Under the pieces are notes generated by a model, which saw nothing but the letters and a program-made list of their open reading frames with translations, made no database searches and was not told where the DNA came from. Source: JAIBAI01 sp044238875 (GTDB taxonomy: Bacteria; Bacteroidota; Bacteroidia; M30B66). Taken from it: a stretch of 29,167 bases of DNA. The DNA is taken from NCBI GenBank assembly GCA_044238875.1, contig JBIICM010000008.1:1-29167 (forward strand), read 5' to 3'. This document shows, in pieces, positions 16,224 to 23,805 of this stretch. The stretch's first letter is position 1; the number at the start of each line of letters is the position of its first letter. The translations under genes were made by a program, and so were the position numbers.

Positions 16224-19200
16224 TCAATCAATAATCAGCGGCTTTACAGTTGTTTTACCTGCATCAAACAATCTGATCATATACATGCCCGGTGCAATTG
16301 TATTTAGTGAAATCATAGTTTTTGTTTGCATTATTTTTCCGGCCGCAATTGTTCGCCCATCCATTGCAATAAGCTCATATCCCGCGTTTTGGGTTAATCC
16401 GGTTTCAATTACAAAGTTTCCGGAAGCTGGATTGGGATAAACCAACCAGTTTGTGTTGTCTTCTGATTCAATGCCAACCGTGTTCTGCGGCACCAAAACA
16501 GCATCTATCACGTGAACCACACCATTGTCTGCAATTATATCTGCAACAGTTACCGTGGCATCATTGATCTTTATGGTGTTACCACTGATTGTGACCGTTA
16601 ATGTTTTTCCGCTGAGCAGTGTCTGAATCACCTGCCCGTTTGTCAAAGAGCCTGAAAGGGCAGCAACACCTGAAACAACATGGTATTTCAATACATCGGC
16701 AAGCGCTCCCTGAGGATCAGCCAGCAGCCCCTGCAACACTCCGGCCGGAAGTGCCTGAAAAGCAGCATCTGTGGGCGCAAACACAGTCAAAGGCCCTGCT
16801 CCTTTTAAGGCGCCATCGAGACCTGCGGCAAGAACAGCTGTTTCAAGGGTATTGTGCACATCACTGCCGGTAATAATTTCCCATACTGTGGCCGGTGGCG
16901 TTACGCCAACAGGATCAGATAAACCAGAAAAAACCACACCATCGCCGTTAAGCACCTTATTAATTGATCCGGATTGCGTACTGAGCGTCGTTGCGGTAAT
17001 TGCGGAGGGGCCAAATACATCCCACTTGGTTGGACTAAACCGACCCACTTTTAAATCAGCTGCTGTGCCTGTTACTTCAGACTGACTAAATGTAAAGGTT
17101 GGCCGAAAGGTATAACCCGAGCCGGTGCGGTCATCACTAAAAACCCAGTATTTGTTGAGATAAGAAGCCGTTTGTCCAACAAGCGGTTTTTCTCCAACCA
17201 CCCGGGCGCCAATCTTGCCGGCTGACATATTTGAATTATCAATGAAATTAATGTTTACAAGCGAGAAATTGGTCGTTGATCCAATAGGAAAGTTGAAGAC
17301 TCCGGAATTGGTAACTGGTATGTTCCTGAAAAACTGTCCTGTACCATTGGTCACCACATAACTGGTCGTGCTTCCCGTTACCCCGGTTCCTGTGTAGGTG
17401 GCAAAAATGTTTTTATTGCCAAGAATAAGATTGCCTGCCGTAAATGTTATTGATCCGCTGATGGTCAGATCTTCATTGAGGGTGACCGTTTTTGTTCCCA
17501 GATTCAGGGTGATCCTGTCAACGGTTTTACTGGGGGGTATTTCTCCCTGGGCACCGGTTGTCAGATTGTTCTGCAACTGATTGATCCCGTCTCCATAAGA
17601 AACCCTGTATAGACCGGTGAAACTATTAAAAACAGGAGGAGTTGATATGGTTCCGTTAACCACTGTTGTGGTAAGCAAACCGGTACCGCTGCCCAATGTA
17701 AGCGTTCCCAGATGGGCGATGCTTCCGTTGAATAAGTTCAGCTGTTCCCTGACTACCACCTCACGGGCGATTGTAACAGCCGCGGCTGCCCCTGTCCGGT
17801 TGATGGTTAATCTTCGGATGTTGTTGTTAGGAGCGGCCGCCATAAAAAGAGAACCTGCACTGCCGCCGGATGTACCCCCGATGGTTATATCGCCTACATC
17901 AGATGGTCCGGTTGAAATGACCCCGGACCCTGATCCTGCAAAACTGCCGTTCAGCGTGATGGTGCGGCCCAGAGGCTTCAATGCCCCGCCGGTAAGGGTC
18001 AAAACACCCTGAACCGTAAGGTTCCCCGCCAAAGAGGCCCCCACATTGTCGTTCAATTCAAGATTGTTATACGATCCGGTGCCGGTTAAAGTGTGCTCGG
18101 CAGTTCCATTGCTGAGGATTATTTTTCCATTGCCTGTTTGGGTGCCGGTATTTGTAACATTACCTTTTACCGTAATATTAAATTCGCCCACATTCAAGTT
18201 ACCCGAGGAGATGGTTAAATTTCCTGGCAGCGTAATATTACCTGTAAGGTTTTTCAGCCCTGCGGAAACCCGGAGGTTGAAATAATTGAAGTTGCTTCCG
18301 ATTAACTGCCCGCTGGCACTGGAAGAGCTAAAGTGAACAGTACTGCCGTTGTTGATGTTGATGGTGCCAAAAGTGCCGGGGAAGGTGGTGGGTGCAGCAG
18401 CACCAATCTGTAACTCCCCATCTATGGTCAGGCTGGCTGGTTGACTTCCGCTGATTTGAAATCCATTATCATTCAGCACCGTGCCTGTGTTGATAGTCAG
18501 GGCATTGGAAACTGTAATCGGTCCAAGGCAGGTCTTGGTAGAAGTTCCGCCAATGATAAGGGTATGATAGGTAATACCTGGAACCTGCTGGGTGCCCGCC
18601 CTGTTAAAGGTAACTGTATTGGGTGCCGCGGAGGCATTTAAACTGGTAATACTATTGGTGGAGCCGGAAATGATTATTGAGCTGTTTGCTGCGCTGGTCA
18701 GGGAACCGGATCCGCTCAGTGTTCCCTCAAAAGTTAAGTTTGTGCTGTTGTTGGTGTAGGATCCCGTCACTGATACTGTCGCCAGACCGAACTTGATGTC
18801 TGCCCCTGAAAGGGTTTTTCCTGTTCCGGCCAGCGTGAAAGTGCCCGACGCGGTAGATGAGAATGTGCCGTTATTGGTAATATTCCCGTTCGATGTTAAA
18901 AGTGAGGCGTGGTTCCAGACGCCTCCCGTATTTATAATAATATCGTTGAATGATCTGACATTGAGGGTGTTGGTGCCTGCTGTAATCCTTAGGGCACCGG
19001 CAACAGTTACAGCACCGGTACTTGTGAATGCGGTGTTTGCCGTGTTGAATTGAAGCGTTCCCTGAACGGAAAGGTTGTTGCAAGCCCCGCCTACGTTCAC
19101 GTTCACGGTGGCACCGGTGGCGATGATTACGTTATCTGACGCCTGTGGAATACTATTGCCCACCCAGGTGGAAGCGTCGCCCCAATTGCCTCCGGTAGCT

Positions 19201-19289
19201 GTAGAAGTTACCTGGCCGGTAATTCGCGAAAAACCGGCAACCAACATAAAAATCGTCAATAGGTTTTTCAGGTAAAGATTTGTTCTCAT
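16224..19289 (-). CDS. Large T9SS-secreted beta-rich surface protein with fasciclin domain
   Basis: A 1021-residue exported protein. A signal peptide ends near residue 26 (FSRITGQ). The first module has the motif NWGDASTWVGNSIPQASDNV typical of Bacteroidota surface proteins. About 700 residues of Gly/Asn/Ser/Thr-rich, repeat-like beta sequence follow (units such as GNLTISSGNLNVGEFNITVKG), consistent with a beta-helix or stacked beta structure. One FAS1 (fasciclin) domain lies at about 800-933 (TVFAPTDAAF near 832, DVLKYHVVSG, then NGVVHVIDAVLVP). A T9SS type A sorting domain starts near 946 (WLVYPNPASGNF). FAS1 domains commonly mediate adhesion, so an adhesin or matrix role is inferred. The ATG at 19289 is preferred to a TTG two codons earlier. 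Confidence 0.85.
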   Translation of the reverse strand: MRTNLYLKNLLTIFMLVAGFSRITGQVTSTATGGNWGDASTWVGNSIPQASDNVIIATGATVNVNVGGACNNLSVQGTLQFNTANTAFTSTGAVTVAGALRITAGTNTLNVRSFNDIIINTGGVWNHASLLTSNGNITNNGTFSSTASGTFTLAGTGKTLSGADIKFGLATVSVTGSYTNNSTNLTFEGTLSGSGSLTSAANSSIIISGSTNSITSLNASAAPNTVTFNRAGTQQVPGITYHTLIIGGTSTKTCLGPITVSNALTINTGTVLNDNGFQISGSQPASLTIDGELQIGAAAPTTFPGTFGTININNGSTVHFSSSSASGQLIGSNFNYFNLRVSAGLKNLTGNITLPGNLTISSGNLNVGEFNITVKGNVTNTGTQTGNGKIILSNGTAEHTLTGTGSYNNLELNDNVGASLAGNLTVQGVLTLTGGALKPLGRTITLNGSFAGSGSGVISTGPSDVGDITIGGTSGGSAGSLFMAAAPNNNIRRLTINRTGAAAAVTIAREVVVREQLNLFNGSIAHLGTLTLGSGTGLLTTTVVNGTISTPPVFNSFTGLYRVSYGDGINQLQNNLTTGAQGEIPPSKTVDRITLNLGTKTVTLNEDLTISGSITFTAGNLILGNKNIFATYTGTGVTGSTTSYVVTNGTGQFFRNIPVTNSGVFNFPIGSTTNFSLVNINFIDNSNMSAGKIGARVVGEKPLVGQTASYLNKYWVFSDDRTGSGYTFRPTFTFSQSEVTGTAADLKVGRFSPTKWDVFGPSAITATTLSTQSGSINKVLNGDGVVFSGLSDPVGVTPPATVWEIITGSDVHNTLETAVLAAGLDGALKGAGPLTVFAPTDAAFQALPAGVLQGLLADPQGALADVLKYHVVSGVAALSGSLTNGQVIQTLLSGKTLTVTISGNTIKINDATVTVADIIADNGVVHVIDAVLVPQNTVGIESEDNTNWLVYPNPASGNFVIETGLTQNAGYELIAMDGRTIAAGKIMQTKTMISLNTIAPGMYMIRLFDAGKTTVKPLIID

Positions 19290-19313
19290 AAACAAGGTTT
19301 TAAGGTTTTTGAA

Positions 19314-19330
19314 TTAGCTTCGAAAGCTAA
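19314..19330 (-). promoter_or_regulatory. Small hairpin in the leader of the fasciclin gene
   Basis: Perfect 7-bp arms TTAGCTT (19314-19320) and AAGCTAA (19324-19330) have a 3-base loop and lie 25-41 bases before the ATG at 19289. It could be an mRNA leader hairpin or a short protein-binding palindrome. Confidence 0.3.
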
Positions 19331-19347
19331 GGAAATATCTTGTAATT

Positions 19348-19379
19348 AGGGGCTTAGCGTGTTTACTTGTAAAGCCCTT
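19348..19379 (+). repeat. Inverted repeat followed by T run, facing against its neighbours
   Basis: GGGCTT (19350-19355) pairs with AAGCCC (19372-19377), with a further A-T pair outside one wobble pair and a 16-base loop, followed by six T on the + strand (19378-19383). It resembles a + strand terminator, yet both flanking genes are on the minus strand. It might stop antisense transcription or act as a leader structure on the other strand. Confidence 0.3.
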
Positions 19380-19407
19380 TTTTATCAGCAATTACCGAAA
19401 ACGGGGT

Positions 19408-19749
19408 TTACTGATCTGTTGCTCTTGATTTTTTCAGATGGGCTGTATATTCCTCGAGCAGGCGCAAGTATTTGTTTTTCCAGAATTCAGCATCTGTTTG
19501 TGGATAGGGAGCATCCTGCTCGCGGATGAGCTTTGAAATGGAATTGTTATGCTTCAATTCGGGGATTTCCTTTGAAAAATCATGGTGAATAAACTTTCCA
19601 ATTTGCAGCAACGCATCAATCGCCACTTCAGGATTAAAAAATTGCATATACACCCAACGCCTGCTTTTGCCAACGCCAGCTGCTACCCTTGTAACCGGAA
19701 TACCACTTTGTTTAATCGCTGCTTTAAGTATTTCGCCCCGGTGAACCAT
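19408..19749 (-). CDS. Small helix-turn-helix DNA-binding protein
   Basis: A 113-residue protein. An HTH-like region lies at about residues 3-45: GEILKAAIKQSGIPVTRVAAGVGKS followed by RRWVYMQFFNPEVAIDALLQIG, in the style of lambda-repressor/XRE folds. The C-terminal part is charged and probably helical (FWKNKYLRLLEEYTAHLKK), possibly for dimerisation. The ATG at 19749 is chosen over an in-frame ATG at 19800 because the homologous-looking region begins there and because the 51 bases between hold an 18-bp perfect palindrome and a -7-like element. It sits between the GH3-type gene and the fasciclin gene, all on the minus strand. Function beyond DNA binding is not readable; autoregulation is likely. 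Confidence 0.7.
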   Translation of the reverse strand: MVHRGEILKAAIKQSGIPVTRVAAGVGKSRRWVYMQFFNPEVAIDALLQIGKFIHHDFSKEIPELKHNNSISKLIREQDAPYPQTDAEFWKNKYLRLLEEYTAHLKKSRATDQ

Positions 19750-19777
19750 AGGGCAAATTTGCAGGCGCGACAGGAAC

Positions 19778-19785
19778 CAAATATG
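19778..19785 (-). promoter_or_regulatory. -7-like element for the small HTH gene
   Basis: The minus strand reads CATATTTG, seven of eight matches to TAnnTTTG, 28 bases before the ATG at 19749. It overlaps the end of the perfect palindrome at 19783-19800. Confidence 0.35.
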
Positions 19786-19800
19786 CGCATATATGCGCAT
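19783..19800. promoter_or_regulatory. Perfect 18-bp palindrome, candidate operator
   Basis: ATGCGCATATATGCGCAT is identical to its reverse complement over all 18 bases. It contains two copies of the 8-bp palindrome ATGCGCAT and overlaps the -7-like element of the small HTH gene, the classic place for a repressor site. Binding by the product of that gene is inferred. Confidence 0.55.
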
Positions 19801-19815
19801 TTATTGAACCCTGAT

Positions 19816-21327
19816 TCAACCAGGGCTTTTCAGCACCATTTCTGAAAGAACATCCGCTATCAAACGATCGTTCGAAAGGCGAGGCACCTTATTTTGCCCT
19901 CCCAGTTTTCCCTGCGATTTCATATAACGCACAAATGCGCCTTTTTCTAATGGCCTGATCACAAGCGGTTTGAGCACACTGCCCTGAATAAGATCTTTGT
20001 AATAAACATTCCGTTTCTGCAGTTCCTGGTCAAGCTTAAGGCTAAAGTTCTGCGGATGTTCAGGCGGATGGCTAAATTCAATGAACCATTCATGGTAGGG
20101 AAGTCCACCTTCAGGTGGATTTACCTGTGGGGCTACCGTAAACTCAACCACCTGTATGTTTTCGCCGGAAGACGCATCCCGCAGCGCACCTTCAACCTCT
20201 TCTGCAATTACATGTTCGCCAAAAGCGGAGGTAAAATGTTTGATCCGACCGGTTACAATAATCCGGCAGGGATTGAGAGAAACAAATTTAACAGTGTCGC
20301 CAATGCTGTAGCCCCATAATCCGGCGTTTGTGTTCAACACAACGGCATAATTTACCCCGGTTTTCACTTCCCACGCTGCAAGCCTTGTAGGGTTTTCGTT
20401 AAAATACTCATCCGCAGGAACGAACTCGAAAAATATGCCTGCATTCAATAACAACAGCAGCCCTTCGGCAGGGTGACAATCCTGATAGGCGATAAACCCC
20501 TCTGATGCCGGATAGGTTTCAATGGTATCAATATCTTTTCCGATCATTTCTCTGAAGCGGTTTCGGTAGGGTTCAAAATTAACGCCACCGTAAACAAACA
20601 GAGAAAAATCAGGGAAAATCTCAGCAACCGTCTTGCCTGCTCTTTTTTTCTGCAAAATCTCAAAATACATCTGTACCCATGACGGAATGCCGCTGATCAA
20701 AGACATCTTAAGGGGCAGGGTTTCTTCGGCAATGGTGCTTACTTTGGTTTCCCAGTCTTCAATGCAATTGGTGGCATATTTGGGCACCTGATTGCCTCTC
20801 AGGTAAGCCGGCACATGGTGATTTACGATGCCGGAGAGTCTTCCCAGCGGTATTCCGCTGATACTGCTAAGTTCAGGGCTGCCGGAAAGGAAAATCAACT
20901 TGCCGTCGAGAAATGATGCTTTACCGGTGGCGTGCACATACATGAGCAAAGCATCCCGCGCCGAATTGATATGGTTTGAAATGGAATCTCTGCTGATGGG
21001 GATAAATTTGGTACCGGATGTAGTGCCGGATGTTTTACAGAAATAAATCGGCTTTCCGGGCCAAAGCACATCCGGTTCTCCGCCAGTAACCCTTTCAATA
21101 TAGGGTCTTAGGGCTTCATAATCTCTTATGGGAACATGCTTTTTAAAATCAGCGTAACCTTTGATTTTTTCGAAACCATGATCCTTGCCGAATGCTGTTG
21201 CTGATGCTTTGCTGATCAGTTGATTAAATATCCTCAGCTGGGTTTCGGCCGGCTGACTGCTCCATTTCTTATTTTGACGCGCAACCCATGCCGCAAGAGG
21301 ACGTGCTAAAACTGAACGAATTCCCAT
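19816..21327 (-). CDS. GH3 (auxin-responsive promoter) family acyl-adenylating enzyme
   Basis: A 503-residue member of the GH3 branch of the ANL adenylating superfamily. Three ATP/AMP motifs are visible: KTSGTTSGTKFIP near residue 97, YPASEGF near 272, and TGRIKHFTSAFGEHV further on, close to the C-terminal hinge. Plant GH3 enzymes activate carboxylic acids as acyl-adenylates and join them to amino acids. Bacterial members are widespread in Bacteroidota, but their acid and amine substrates are unknown. Length agrees with bacterial homologues. The ATG at 21327 is chosen because the only earlier in-frame start is a TTG lying inside a matching -7 element (21337-21344). It lies between mpl and the small HTH gene, with no pathway partner visible. 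Confidence 0.85.
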   Translation of the reverse strand: MGIRSVLARPLAAWVARQNKKWSSQPAETQLRIFNQLISKASATAFGKDHGFEKIKGYADFKKHVPIRDYEALRPYIERVTGGEPDVLWPGKPIYFCKTSGTTSGTKFIPISRDSISNHINSARDALLMYVHATGKASFLDGKLIFLSGSPELSSISGIPLGRLSGIVNHHVPAYLRGNQVPKYATNCIEDWETKVSTIAEETLPLKMSLISGIPSWVQMYFEILQKKRAGKTVAEIFPDFSLFVYGGVNFEPYRNRFREMIGKDIDTIETYPASEGFIAYQDCHPAEGLLLLLNAGIFFEFVPADEYFNENPTRLAAWEVKTGVNYAVVLNTNAGLWGYSIGDTVKFVSLNPCRIIVTGRIKHFTSAFGEHVIAEEVEGALRDASSGENIQVVEFTVAPQVNPPEGGLPYHEWFIEFSHPPEHPQNFSLKLDQELQKRNVYYKDLIQGSVLKPLVIRPLEKGAFVRYMKSQGKLGGQNKVPRLSNDRLIADVLSEMVLKSPG

Positions 21328-21336
21328 GTTTACAGG

Positions 21337-21344
21337 CAAATGTA
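21337..21344 (-). promoter_or_regulatory. -7 promoter element of the GH3-family gene
   Basis: The minus strand reads TACATTTG, an exact TAnnTTTG match, only 9 bases from the ATG at 21327. If it is functional the mRNA would have a very short leader. No -33 TTG at good spacing was found. Confidence 0.35.
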
Positions 21345-21438
21345 AGGGGAAAATACCGCTGCGTTGAAACTATTGATTAAAAATAAGCAAAGCGGAATTT
21401 CCGGAGTCACACAAGGTAAGAAAGGAAAATAATTTAAT

Positions 21439-22806
21439 TCAATCGGGTTGCAGGAGCAACTGTTCGGGCAAATCTTCGATACGTATGCCGTCAAAATTTC
21501 CTGAACTCATCATCAGCAGATTTGTATGGCTCCATGCATGCCGCTTCAACGCTTCGAGCAGTTCGCCAGAGTCATTGAAAACCTGCAGGTCGTTTCTGCC
21601 AAAAGCCTCCTTAACCTGCAAAGCGGTAATTTGTTTGAGCTTTTTATGCGCTACCGTGTGCGGGTTAAAGTAAACAAATGCCTCATCAGCCTGATCCATA
21701 GCCCCTTTGTATTCGCTCAGGAAGTTCTCGTTCAGGCTGCTGAAGGTGTGTAATTCCATACAGGCGGTGAGTTTTCTTCCAGGAAATTGCTCCTTTACAG
21801 CCGCTGTTGTTGCCTTGAGTTTCGAAGGTGAATGCGCAAAATCTTTGAAAAGCGAGAAATCCCCGCGGGAGAAAACAAGTTCAAGCCGGCGTGCTGCCCC
21901 TGTAAAAGACTGAATATGACGGTAAAATATGTCATCGGCAATGCCAGCCTGATTGCAAACCAGCCTTGCCCCGTTTATGTTCTGCAGGTTGTGTTTGCCA
22001 AAAACTTTTATCGGATAACTCTTTCCGTCAGAAGCCTCAAGCTGGGTTGTTTCGTTTTCAATCCGGGCAGGATGCTCACGGTAGGGCAGCAACTTCAATC
22101 CGGCAGGCGCATTGCTTACCAGCGCATTCAGGTGTTCATCGCCTTCGAAATAAATCAATACGCCACCGGGCTCTATTTTCTCAATAAAGATCCTGAACTG
22201 TTCGAGGTAGTTTTCAAAGGTCGGAAACACATTGATATGATCCCATGCAACTCCGCTCAACAGGGCAATATGGGGATGGTACAGGTGAAACTTCGGAACA
22301 GGCTCAAGCGGTGAACTCAGGTATTCATCACCTTCAAGCAGTATCAATGGCGCATCGGTGATGCTCACCATCGTATCAAAGCCCTTCAGCTGAGCACCAA
22401 CCAGATAATCACATTCTTTTCCGGCAAGGTGCATTACGTGCAACACCATAGCCGTTATGGATGTTTTACCATGACTACCGCCAATAACAATGCGTGTTTT
22501 ATCCTTATTCTGTTCATAAATATAGCCCGGATAAGAAAAAACCGGGATGCCCAGTTCTTTTGCCTTCGCCAGCTCAGGATTATCACCCCTTGCATGCATG
22601 CCGAGAATCACTGCATCAAGTCCGGCATGAATTTTTTCCGCAAACCAGCCCTCTTCTTCCGGCAGCAGGCCCAGCTTTTCAAGCCTTGATCTGGAGGGTT
22701 CAACAATTTCATCATCAGAGCCTGTTACCTTATAACCCTTCTTGTAAAGGGCAATGGCCAAATTATGCATCGCGCTTCCTCCGATGGCGATCAGATGTAT
22801 TTGCAT
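21439..22806 (-). CDS. mpl: Mpl-type Mur ligase (UDP-MurNAc:L-Ala-gamma-D-Glu-meso-Dap ligase)
   Basis: A 455-residue Mur ligase. The N-terminal Rossmann-like region (IHLIAIGGSAMHNLAIALYKKGYKVTGSDD) is typical of MurC/Mpl, the ATP-binding P-loop GSHGKTSIT lies near residue 108, and LLEGDEYLSSPLEPVPKF near 157 is the conserved central motif. DFAHSPSKLKATTAAV near 317 corresponds to the DYAHHP-type segment of Mur ligases. Mpl attaches the recycled murein tripeptide to UDP-MurNAc in the cytoplasm. MurC is the main alternative; the N-terminal GSAMHNLA and the length fit Mpl better than MurC (which has GIGGIGMS). The gene is divergent from the metallo-hydrolase, with 105 bases between. Confidence 0.82.
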   Translation of the reverse strand: MQIHLIAIGGSAMHNLAIALYKKGYKVTGSDDEIVEPSRSRLEKLGLLPEEEGWFAEKIHAGLDAVILGMHARGDNPELAKAKELGIPVFSYPGYIYEQNKDKTRIVIGGSHGKTSITAMVLHVMHLAGKECDYLVGAQLKGFDTMVSITDAPLILLEGDEYLSSPLEPVPKFHLYHPHIALLSGVAWDHINVFPTFENYLEQFRIFIEKIEPGGVLIYFEGDEHLNALVSNAPAGLKLLPYREHPARIENETTQLEASDGKSYPIKVFGKHNLQNINGARLVCNQAGIADDIFYRHIQSFTGAARRLELVFSRGDFSLFKDFAHSPSKLKATTAAVKEQFPGRKLTACMELHTFSSLNENFLSEYKGAMDQADEAFVYFNPHTVAHKKLKQITALQVKEAFGRNDLQVFNDSGELLEALKRHAWSHTNLLMMSSGNFDGIRIEDLPEQLLLQPD

Positions 22807-22863
22807 ATTCGTTAGTTTGGCGTAAAATTAACAGCCACCGGGGGCTTGTTTGCTCGACGGGTT

Positions 22864-22871
22864 TATATTTG
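22864..22871 (+). promoter_or_regulatory. -7 promoter element of the metallo-hydrolase gene
   Basis: TATATTTG is an exact TAnnTTTG match, 40 bases before the ATG at 22912. TTTG/TTG candidates at 22846-22852 are closer than the ideal -33 spacing. Confidence 0.45.
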
Positions 22872-22875
22872 TCAA

Positions 22876-22894
22876 CACCGGAATGTTGCCGGTG
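22876..22894 (+). promoter_or_regulatory. GC-rich hairpin in the metallo-hydrolase leader
   Basis: CACCGG (22876-22881) pairs perfectly with CCGGTG (22889-22894) around a 7-base loop. It begins just after the -7 element, so it would sit at the very 5' end of the transcript. It may protect the mRNA end or be an operator. Confidence 0.35.
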
Positions 22895-22911
22895 ACTGAT
22901 ACCAATAAACG

Positions 22912-23751
22912 ATGAAACTTTATTCGATTGAAACCGGACGGTTCAAACTTGACGGAGGTGCCATGTTTGGGGTTGTGCCCAAATCTTTGTGGCATCCGCT
23001 TTATCCCGCCGACGAAAGAAACATGTGCTCATGGGCCATGCGCTGTTTGCTGATTGAAGAGGGTTCGCGGCTGATACTGATTGATGCCGGAATGGGGAAC
23101 AAGCAATCTGAGAAATTTTTTTCGCATTACTACCTGCATGGCGACGACAGCCTTGATAAATCGCTGGCTAAGGCCGGCTTTCACAGAGATGATATCACTG
23201 ATGTTTTTTTAACCCACCTGCATTTTGACCATTGCGGCGGCGCTGTTGAATGGAATGATGCCAAAGACGAATACCGCCCTGCGTTCAGGAATGCGCGTTA
23301 CTGGAGCAACGAAAAGCACTGGAACTGGGCCGTTCATCCCAATGCAAGGGAGCGGGCTTCGTTTCTGAAAGAAAACATCCTTCCGCTGGAGCAGTCAGGC
23401 CAGCTGGAGTTTATACCCGAAGGACAGCACCACCATCTGTTTGAAATTGAGTACGTTTTCGGCCATACCGAAGCCATGATGCTGCCTGTTATCCGTTACC
23501 GCAACCGGAAAATCATTTACATGGCAGACCTTTGCCCCTCTGCAGTGCATATTCCGTTGCCCTGGGTAATGGCTTATGATATGCGTCCGCTTGAAACGCT
23601 AAAGGAGAAAGAGCGGATTCTCAATCGTTGTGTAGCGGAAGACTGGATTCTTTTTTTCGAGCACGACAAAGACCATGAATGTGCCACGCTGACCATGAAC
23701 GAAAAAGGAATCAGGGTTGGCCATTTGTTCAAGCTCGATGAGCTGAACTGA
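22912..23751 (+). CDS. Metallo-beta-lactamase-fold hydrolase
   Basis: A 279-residue cytoplasmic protein without signal peptide. The metal-binding motif THLHFDHCGG lies at about residues 101-110, with further ligands recognisable in FGHTEAMM (His near 185), MADLCPS (Asp near 205) and the late FFEHDKD (His near 246). This ligand set is that of dinuclear zinc MBL-fold enzymes of the quorum-quenching lactonase/AttM-like and related families. The substrate cannot be told from sequence; a lactonase, a phosphodiesterase or a generic hydrolase are all possible. It is a single-gene unit: own promoter upstream and a strong terminator 3 bases after the stop. Confidence 0.88.
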   Translation: MKLYSIETGRFKLDGGAMFGVVPKSLWHPLYPADERNMCSWAMRCLLIEEGSRLILIDAGMGNKQSEKFFSHYYLHGDDSLDKSLAKAGFHRDDITDVFLTHLHFDHCGGAVEWNDAKDEYRPAFRNARYWSNEKHWNWAVHPNARERASFLKENILPLEQSGQLEFIPEGQHHHLFEIEYVFGHTEAMMLPVIRYRNRKIIYMADLCPSAVHIPLPWVMAYDMRPLETLKEKERILNRCVAEDWILFFEHDKDHECATLTMNEKGIRVGHLFKLDELN

Positions 23752-23753
23752 AA

Positions 23754-23786
23754 AAAAAAGGCGGATTATTATAATCCGCCTTTTTT
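23754..23786. terminator. Intrinsic terminator after the metallo-hydrolase gene
   Basis: Arms AAAAAAGGCGGATT (23754-23767) and AATCCGCCTTTTTT (23773-23786) are perfectly complementary around a 5-base loop. A and T runs flank both sides, so it can also serve the lipoprotein gene converging from the right, which ends at 23806. Confidence 0.92.
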
Positions 23787-23805
23787 AGTAGGTCTGCCCC
23801 TTTCA

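Noticed and set aside
17617..18012. Open + strand frames of 60-131 codons opposite the fasciclin gene
   Set aside because: They mirror the repetitive, low-complexity coding sequence on the other strand and show no domain or signal features.
19750..19800. N-terminal extension of the small HTH protein
   Set aside because: The extension would be encoded by a perfect palindrome and a -7-like element, which are better explained as regulatory DNA.
21384..21402. CGGAATTTCCG palindrome between mpl and the GH3 gene as an mpl terminator
   Set aside because: The arms are five bases with a one-base centre, so no stable hairpin can form and no T run directly follows.
21832..22314. A 160-codon + strand frame opposite mpl
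   Set aside because: The minus-strand frame encodes clear Mur ligase motifs; the + frame has no recognisable features.
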